Source: Prevotella sp. ne3005 (GTDB lineage Bacteria > Bacteroidota > Bacteroidia > Bacteroidales > Bacteroidaceae). From it: 64,000 nt of DNA. The position numbers were made by a program, and so were the translations under genes. The DNA is taken from NCBI RefSeq assembly GCF_900110085.1, contig NZ_FOCK01000001.1, positions 1 to 64,000 of the forward strand, read 5' to 3'. Below are positions 58,102 to 64,000 of this stretch, one piece after another; position 1 is the first letter of the stretch; each line of letters starts with the position of its first letter. Under the pieces are notes generated by a model. The model had not been told where the DNA came from. It searched no databases and saw nothing but the letters and a program-made list of their open reading frames with translations.

Positions 58102-61100
58102 ATGACAAAAAGTAAACAGCAACTATCAAGCAAAGGATTATACCAACCAGACTACGAGCACGACGCGTGCGGCGTGGGTATGGTAGTGAACATCCATGGA
58201 GGCAAGAGCCATGAACTTGTTGACAATGCACTGAAGGTATTGGAAAACATGGAGCACCGTGGTGCTGAGACGCGAGACAAGACGGGCGACGGTGCCGGTA
58301 TCATGATTCAGATTCCCCATGAGTTTATTTTGTTGCAGGGTATTCCCGTGCCCGAGAAGGGAAAATATGGTACAGGTCTTGTCTTTCTGCCCAAAGAGGA
58401 GAAGGCCCAGCAGGAGATCCTGAGTGTGATGATCGAGGAGATTGAGCGAGAAGGCTTGCAACTGATGCACATGCGAACAGTTCCCACAAATCCGGAGGTA
58501 CTGGGCGCCGCAGCTCGCGAGGTAGAACCTGACATCAAACAGATATTTATCACTGGCGTTACAGACGACAAGGTAGATACCTTCGATCGTACATTATATA
58601 AAATAAGGAAAAGGATAGAGAACCGTATCGATGACGAGGATTTCTATATCTGTTCTCTGTCGAACAAGAATATCATCTATAAAGGTATGCTGACCAGCGG
58701 ACAGTTGCGTCGCTATTTCCCCGATCTGTCGAATGATTACTTTACAAGCGGACTGGCGCTGGTGCACTCCAGATTCTCAACCAACACATTTCCAAAATGG
58801 AAACTTGCCCAGCCTTTCCGTCTGTTAGCACACAACGGCGAGATCAACACCATCCGAGGCAACCGCGGTTGGATGAAAGCCCGTGAGAGCGTGCTCAACA
58901 GTGAGGCACTGGGCGACATCAAGACCCTGCGCCCGATTGTGCAGGAGGGCATGAGTGACTCTGCCAGTCTGGACAACGTGTTTGAGTTCCTGATGATGAG
59001 CGGACTCTCGTTGCCACAGGCCATGGCCATCCTCGTACCTGAGAGTTTCAACGACAAGAACCCCATCAGCGAGGATCTGAAGGCCTTCTACGAGTATCAC
59101 TCCATCTTGATGGAACCATGGGACGGTCCTGCTGCCCTGCTCTTCAGCGATGGCCGTTATGCGGGTGGTATGCTCGACAGGAACGGTTTGCGCCCCAGCC
59201 GTTATACGATTACCAAGAATGGTATGATGGTGGTAGCCTCTGAGGTGGGTGTGATGGACTTCGAACCTGGTGATGTGGTATCGAAAGGTCGCTTGCAGCC
59301 AGGCAAGATCCTACTGATTGATACGCAGGAAGGTAAAATCTACTACGACGGCGAGATCAAGGAGCAGTTGGCAAAGGCTCATCCTTATCGGGAGTGGCTC
59401 AACGAGAACCGTGTGCAGCTGGAGAAGCTGAAGAGTGGCCGCAAGGTTGATAACGGGGTAAGCAACTACGAGCAGAAGCTCGTCACCTTCGGCTTTGGCC
59501 AGGAGGATATCGACAAGACCATCGTTCCCATGGCCACAGCTGGTCAGGAGCCTGTGGCAGCGATGGGTAACGACACCCCGTTGGCTGTCATCTCAGATCG
59601 TCCGCAGATACTCTTTAATTATTTCCGTCAGCAGTTTGCGCAGGTCACGAACCCTGCCATCGACCCCATCCGCGAGGAGCTGGTGATGAGTCTCACAGAG
59701 TATATCGGGGCGGTAGGTACGAACATCCTGACACCAGATGCCTCTAACTGTAAGATGGTGCGCTTGCCACAACCCGTATTGACCAACACACAACTCGACA
59801 TATTATGCAATATCCGCTACAAGGGTTTCAACACCAAGAAATTGCCTATTCTCTTCGAGATTCAGAAAGGTGAAGAAGGCCTGCGCCAGGCACTCGACGA
59901 CCTCTGTAAGAAGGCAGAGGAGAGTGTTGATGAGGGGGTGAACTACATCATCCTGAGCGATCGCGATCTCGACGAGACCCACGCTGCGATTCCAAGTCTG
60001 TTGGCTGTCTCTGCTGTCCACCATTATCTGATCAGTGTGGGTAAGCGTGTGCAGACAGCACTGATTGTGGAGAGCGGTGAGATACGTGAGGTGATGCACG
60101 CCGCCCTGCTGTTGGGCTACGGTGCCAGTGCCCTCTGTCCTTACATGACCTTCGCCGTGCTCGACGACCTCGTGAAGCGTGGCAAGATTCAGGAGGAGTA
60201 CGCCACTGCAGAGAAAAACTACATCAAGGCGGTGGATAAGGGTTTGAAGAAGATCATGTCGAAGATGGGTATCTCCACCATCCGTTCGTACCGTGGTGCG
60301 AAGATTTTTGAGAGCATCGGACTGAGTGAAGACCTGCTGCGCCGCTATTTCGGCACAGAGGTGAGCACCATTGGTGGCATTGGTCTGAAGGAGATTGCAC
60401 GTGATGCCATTGCCCTGCATGCGACTGCCAAGAATCAAACGCTTTTGCAGAACCAGGGACAGTTTGCCTGGCGTAAGGACGGCATCAAGCACGCCTGGAA
60501 CCCAGAGACCATCGCCCAGTTGCAGTTGGCTACCCGTCAGGGCAACTACGACAAGTTCAAGGCTTGGGCCAAGATTGTCGATGAGAAAGAATCACCTATC
60601 TTCATCCGCGATTTCTTCGGCTTCAAGAAGGCTGCCCAACCCACACCTATCAATGAGGTGGAGCCCGTGGAGAGCATCGTGAAGCACTTCGTAACAGGTG
60701 CGATGTCGTTTGGTGCACTGAGCATCGAGGCCCACGAGGCACTGGCTCTGGCAATGAACAAGCTGGGTGCCCGTAGCAACACTGGTGAGGGTGGTGAGGA
60801 CAATGCCCGTTATCATACAGAGGTGGATGGTGTAAGCCTCTCCAGTAAGACCAAGCAGATTGCCAGTGGACGTTTTGGTGTCACAGCCGAGTACCTGGTG
60901 AATGCTGAGGAGATACAGATTAAGGTGGCACAGGGCGCAAAGCCTGGTGAGGGAGGACAGTTGCCAGGCTTCAAGGTCAACGAGATCATCGCCAAGACGC
61001 GTAATGCCATCCCAGGCATCTCGCTCATCTCTCCCCCGCCCCATCACGACATCTATTCGATTGAGGATCTGGCACAGCTCATCTTCGACTTGAAGAATAT

Positions 61101-62595
61101 CAACCCGACAGCTGCTGTCAGCGTGAAACTGGTAGCAGAGAGTGGCGTGGGAACCATTGCCGCTGGTGTGGCTAAGGCTAAGGCCGACCTCATCGTGATC
61201 TCTGGTGCCGAGGGTGGTACTGGTGCCTCACCTGCTTCGAGCATGCGATTCGCAGGTATCTCTCCTGAGATCGGACTGGCAGAGACGCAGCAGACGCTAG
61301 TACGCAACGGTTTGAGAAATCAGGTACGCCTTCAAACGGATGGTCAGTTGAAGACCGCCAAGGATGTCATCATCATGGCAATGCTCGGTGCCGACGAGTT
61401 CTCGTTTGGAACGCTGCCCTTGATTGTGCTGGGCTGTGTGATGATGCGCAAGTGTAACACCAATACCTGTCCGATGGGTGTGGCAACTCAGAACCCCGAG
61501 TTGCGTAAGCACTTCGAAGGTCGCGCAGAGTATGTAGTCAACTACTTCACCTTCCTCGCAGAACAGGTGCGTGAATACCTCGCAGAGATCGGTGTGAAGA
61601 GTCTGAAAGAGATTATCGGACACACGGAGCTGATCGAGGTGAAAACGGAACATGCTACTGAGAAACAGCAGACCATCGACTTTGCCCGTCTGCTGCATAA
61701 GCCCGAGACAGACAAGAACCTCTACTGGGATCGTGGCGCCTACACCAAGGTAACAGGTGTAAAGGACGAGGAGATCATACGCGCTGCCCAGAAGGCTATC
61801 GACGATCAGGAGGAGATCACCCTCGACTACGCCATCAAGAATACCGATCGTGCCGTGGGTACGATGCTGAGTGGTGTCATCGCCAAGAAATATGGTGAGG
61901 CAGGACTTCCTGACGGTACCATCAAGATCAAGTTCAAGGGCTCGGCAGGTCAGTCGTTTGGAGCCTTTGCCGTGAAGGGGCTCGACATCCGTCTCGAAGG
62001 TGAGACCAACGACTACTTCGGTAAGGGACTCTCAGGCGGTCGCATCTCGATTCTTCCCCCAGCACGTAGTGGTGAGGATTTCAAGGCAGAAGACAATATC
62101 ATCGCTGGTAATACGGGTCTCTATGGCGCCACCTCTGGTGAGCTTTATATCAATGGTAAGGTGGGCGAACGCTTTGGCGTACGCAACTCTGGTGCCATTG
62201 CCGTCATTGAGGGTGCAGGCGACCACTGCTGTGAGTATATGACTGGCGGACGTGTGGTGGTATTAGGCAAGACAGGCCGTAACTTCGCTGCAGGTATGAG
62301 TGGTGGTGTGGCATACGTCTATGACCCTGACCACACTTTCGACTACTTCTGTAATATGGATATGGTAGAACTCTCGCTGGTTGAGGACTCCGTATCGCGC
62401 AAGGAATTGTTAGAGCTCATCCGTCAGCACTATCTGCACACAGGCTCCGCCCTCGCAGGTCGGATGCTCGACAACTGGCAGCGTTACATCGAGGACTTCA
62501 TCCAGGTGGTACCTATCGAGTACAAGCGCGTGCTGCAGGAAGAGCAGAACAAAAAGCTGCAGGAGAAGATAGCAAATATCCAGCGCGACTATTAA
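58102..62595 (+). CDS. gltB: Glutamate synthase (GOGAT) large subunit
   Basis: A 1497-residue enzyme that makes two glutamates from glutamine and 2-oxoglutarate, completing ammonium assimilation. I start it at 58102 because the promoter lies downstream of the longer frame's start. A propeptide of 22 residues precedes the catalytic Cys (YEHDACGVGMV). Other blocks are the glutaminase (HRGAETRDKTGDGAGI, FSTNTFPKW), the FMN-binding synthase barrel (ISPPPHHDIYSIEDLAQ, SGAEGGTGASP), the 3Fe-4S Cys set (CVMMRKCNTNTCPMGVATQ) and the C-terminal beta-helix (GAIAVIEGAGDHCCEYMTGG). Full family length. gltD follows by 36 bases. Confidence 0.96.
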   Translation: MTKSKQQLSSKGLYQPDYEHDACGVGMVVNIHGGKSHELVDNALKVLENMEHRGAETRDKTGDGAGIMIQIPHEFILLQGIPVPEKGKYGTGLVFLPKEEKAQQEILSVMIEEIEREGLQLMHMRTVPTNPEVLGAAAREVEPDIKQIFITGVTDDKVDTFDRTLYKIRKRIENRIDDEDFYICSLSNKNIIYKGMLTSGQLRRYFPDLSNDYFTSGLALVHSRFSTNTFPKWKLAQPFRLLAHNGEINTIRGNRGWMKARESVLNSEALGDIKTLRPIVQEGMSDSASLDNVFEFLMMSGLSLPQAMAILVPESFNDKNPISEDLKAFYEYHSILMEPWDGPAALLFSDGRYAGGMLDRNGLRPSRYTITKNGMMVVASEVGVMDFEPGDVVSKGRLQPGKILLIDTQEGKIYYDGEIKEQLAKAHPYREWLNENRVQLEKLKSGRKVDNGVSNYEQKLVTFGFGQEDIDKTIVPMATAGQEPVAAMGNDTPLAVISDRPQILFNYFRQQFAQVTNPAIDPIREELVMSLTEYIGAVGTNILTPDASNCKMVRLPQPVLTNTQLDILCNIRYKGFNTKKLPILFEIQKGEEGLRQALDDLCKKAEESVDEGVNYIILSDRDLDETHAAIPSLLAVSAVHHYLISVGKRVQTALIVESGEIREVMHAALLLGYGASALCPYMTFAVLDDLVKRGKIQEEYATAEKNYIKAVDKGLKKIMSKMGISTIRSYRGAKIFESIGLSEDLLRRYFGTEVSTIGGIGLKEIARDAIALHATAKNQTLLQNQGQFAWRKDGIKHAWNPETIAQLQLATRQGNYDKFKAWAKIVDEKESPIFIRDFFGFKKAAQPTPINEVEPVESIVKHFVTGAMSFGALSIEAHEALALAMNKLGARSNTGEGGEDNARYHTEVDGVSLSSKTKQIASGRFGVTAEYLVNAEEIQIKVAQGAKPGEGGQLPGFKVNEIIAKTRNAIPGISLISPPPHHDIYSIEDLAQLIFDLKNINPTAAVSVKLVAESGVGTIAAGVAKAKADLIVISGAEGGTGASPASSMRFAGISPEIGLAETQQTLVRNGLRNQVRLQTDGQLKTAKDVIIMAMLGADEFSFGTLPLIVLGCVMMRKCNTNTCPMGVATQNPELRKHFEGRAEYVVNYFTFLAEQVREYLAEIGVKSLKEIIGHTELIEVKTEHATEKQQTIDFARLLHKPETDKNLYWDRGAYTKVTGVKDEEIIRAAQKAIDDQEEITLDYAIKNTDRAVGTMLSGVIAKKYGEAGLPDGTIKIKFKGSAGQSFGAFAVKGLDIRLEGETNDYFGKGLSGGRISILPPARSGEDFKAEDNIIAGNTGLYGATSGELYINGKVGERFGVRNSGAIAVIEGAGDHCCEYMTGGRVVVLGKTGRNFAAGMSGGVAYVYDPDHTFDYFCNMDMVELSLVEDSVSRKELLELIRQHYLHTGSALAGRMLDNWQRYIEDFIQVVPIEYKRVLQEEQNKKLQEKIANIQRDY

Positions 62596-62631
62596 TGTTC
62601 AATGTTCAATCATCAATGTTCAATAGATAAA
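62594..62631 (+). repeat. ATGTTCAAT repeat between gltB and gltD
   Basis: AATGTTCAATGTTCAATCAT and a further TGTTCAAT fill the gap up to the AAATGG start of gltD. Unlike the other leaders, this one does contain C on the sense strand. Confidence 0.5.
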
Positions 62632-64000
62632 ATGGGAAATCCAAAAGCATTTTTAGAGATACACCGCCAGGAGGCGGGTTACCGTCCGATTCACGATAGA
62701 ATCCACGACTTTGGCGAGGTAGAACAGACGCTCAACACTCGCGAACGCAAACTGCAGGCCTCGCGCTGCATGGACTGTGGCGTGCCCTTCTGTCACTGGG
62801 CTTGTCCGTTGGGCAACAAGGCTCCGGAATGGAACGATGCCCTCTACAAAGGAGACTGGGAGCTTGCCTATCGTCTGATTACCAGCACCAACCCCTTCCC
62901 AGAGTTCACAGGTCGTATCTGCCCTGCCCTCTGCGAGAAAGCCTGCGTGCTCAACCGTTTTAACCATGAGCCCACCACCAATCGTGAAGACGAGTGTGCC
63001 ATCATCGAGGCTGCTTTCCGTGAAGGTTTCATCCAGCCTCACACCGACATCGTACGCAATGGAAAGAAGGTGGCCGTCATTGGCGCTGGTCCTGCAGGAC
63101 TCGCTGCAGCCAACGATCTCAACCTCATGGGTTACAGCGTGACAGTATTCGAGAAGAATGAGGCCGCTGGCGGACTGCTCCGCTATGGCATCCCCAACTT
63201 CAAACTCAACAAGGCCATCATCGATCGTCGCATCGCCCTCCTCGAGGCCGAAGGCATTGCGTTCCGCTATGGCACAGCCATAGCCCTAGAGGACCTAGGA
63301 AATCTAGGCAATCCTAGGATATCCTACGATGCCTACGTCATCGCCACAGGCACGCCTACCGCCCGCGATCTGAAGGCCCCTGGCCGCGAACTCAAAGGCA
63401 TACACTTCGCCCTCGAACTGCTCTCACAGCAAAACCGTGTGCTGGCAGGCATAGAATTCTCCAAGGACGAGCGCATCACCGCCAAGGGCAAAGACGTACT
63501 CGTGATTGGTGGTGGTGATACGGGTAGCGACTGTATTGGTACAGCCCATCGTCAGGGTTGTAAGAGCGTCACTCAGATTGAGATCATGCCTAAGCCTGTG
63601 GAGGGTCCCGAGGATCCCCAGAACCCCTGGCCCAACTGGCCCCGCACGCTCAAAACCACCTCGAGTCACGAAGAGGGCTGTACACGTCGCTGGAACATCA
63701 ACACCCTCGAGTTCATAGGCGAAAACGGCAAACTCACTGGCGTCAAGGTGCAGGAGATTGACTGGAAGCCCAATCCAGAGGGTGGTCGCCCCATCATGGT
63801 CGAGAAAGGCAAGCCAGAGATTATCAAGGCCGAGCTCGTGCTCCTCGCCATGGGATTCCTGAAGCCCGAACATCCTGAGTATCCCCAGAATGTCTTCGTC
63901 TGCGGCGACTCTGCCAATGGTGCTTCACTCGTGGTGCGCGCCATGGCCAGCGGTAAGCAGACAGCATTGAGAGTAAACGAGTTTTTAAAGGTAAAAAGGT
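62632..64000 (+). CDS. gltD: Glutamate synthase small subunit (partial, runs off the window)
   Basis: At least 456 residues. It supplies electrons from NAD(P)H to GltB. The N-terminal 4Fe-4S Cys groups (CMDCGVPFCHWACPLG, CPALCEKAC), the FAD-binding GAGPAGLAAANDLNLMG and the NADPH-binding VIGGGDTGSDC are all present, followed by FVCGDSANGASLVVRAMASG. Residues near 222-230 (EDLGNLGNPRI) are encoded by a repeat of CCTAGG/ATCCTA words and look inserted. The frame is open at the window end, where a GGTAAAAA repeat begins, so the stop is probably close. Confidence 0.93.
   Translation, partial: MGNPKAFLEIHRQEAGYRPIHDRIHDFGEVEQTLNTRERKLQASRCMDCGVPFCHWACPLGNKAPEWNDALYKGDWELAYRLITSTNPFPEFTGRICPALCEKACVLNRFNHEPTTNREDECAIIEAAFREGFIQPHTDIVRNGKKVAVIGAGPAGLAAANDLNLMGYSVTVFEKNEAAGGLLRYGIPNFKLNKAIIDRRIALLEAEGIAFRYGTAIALEDLGNLGNPRISYDAYVIATGTPTARDLKAPGRELKGIHFALELLSQQNRVLAGIEFSKDERITAKGKDVLVIGGGDTGSDCIGTAHRQGCKSVTQIEIMPKPVEGPEDPQNPWPNWPRTLKTTSSHEEGCTRRWNINTLEFIGENGKLTGVKVQEIDWKPNPEGGRPIMVEKGKPEIIKAELVLLAMGFLKPEHPEYPQNVFVCGDSANGASLVVRAMASGKQTALRVNEFLKVKR
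63986..64000 (+). repeat. GGTAAAAA microsatellite at the window edge
   Basis: AAAGGTAAAAAGGT, the same leader-type repeat as at 41632, 43304 and 47193, apparently marking the end of gltD and the leader of a following gene. Confidence 0.5.

Noticed and set aside
1..64000. rRNA, tRNA, known riboswitches, complete insertion sequences, conjugation or capsid genes
   Set aside because: None recognised on either strand by eye; a covariance-model search would be needed to exclude small structured RNAs.

Overview
The window looks like a chromosome segment from a gut or rumen Bacteroidales bacterium, most likely Prevotellaceae. Four things support this: SusC/SusD pairs, start codons without clear Shine-Dalgarno sequences, repeated promoters of the Bacteroidetes type (TTTG, 19-20 bases, TAnnTTTG), and short families I know mainly from this order (DUF4248, HU-like, smalltalk, BT4734/DUF3987 proteins). 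I see no rRNA, tRNA or CRISPR array.

Layout. (1) 1-8.3 kb: a beta-helix lipoprotein, a small unknown gene, then a restriction-modification set: a C5-cytosine methylase, a 1327-residue GIY-YIG/helicase/pseudo-methylase protein and a helical unknown. (2) 8.4-15.6 kb: two small genes and 'module A', a plus-strand operon with an OB-like small protein, a primase-helicase-like protein (BT4734 + DUF3987) and a PRD1-P5/lysozyme-like protein. (3) 15.8-29.6 kb: a polysaccharide utilization locus for rhamnogalacturonan-type pectin (SusC, SusD, CE12 esterase, GH43, carboxylesterase, PL11 lyase, GH105), with a histidine-kinase-like protein that lacks the phospho-accepting histidine. (4) 29.9-43.3 kb: core nitrogen, nucleotide and aspartate metabolism on the minus strand: pyrG-purF-carA-carB(half length)-asnB, dcu-aspA, glnK-amt-outer-membrane protein. 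(5) 43.4-57.9 kb: an accessory island between glnK and gltB. It holds 'module B' (a minus-strand paralogue of module A ending in an M15 peptidase), a YhcG/DUF1016 nuclease, a radical-SAM pair cassette bounded by 37-bp repeats derived from an integrase gene, a thioesterase, a 50-bp perfect A/T palindrome flanked by inverted octamer arrays, and DUF4248/HU-like/smalltalk genes. (6) 58.1-64 kb: gltB and the start of gltD.

How the genes fit together. The pectin locus would bind, import and deacetylate rhamnogalacturonan, cut it with PL11 and clear unsaturated ends with GH105. The nitrogen block takes up ammonium (Amt/P-II), fixes it (GltBD) and spends glutamine nitrogen on CTP, phosphoribosylamine, carbamoyl phosphate and asparagine. 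The island appears to have separated glnK from gltB: about 150 bp of the gltB upstream region is repeated, without gaps, at both island ends.

The strongest candidates for an undescribed system are the two paralogous primase-helicase / OB-like / peptidoglycan-enzyme modules, each with its own repeat-rich control region, and the origin-like palindrome plus octamer site beside the DUF4248/HU-like/smalltalk genes. Functions assigned to these modules are inference. All alignments and counts were made by eye.
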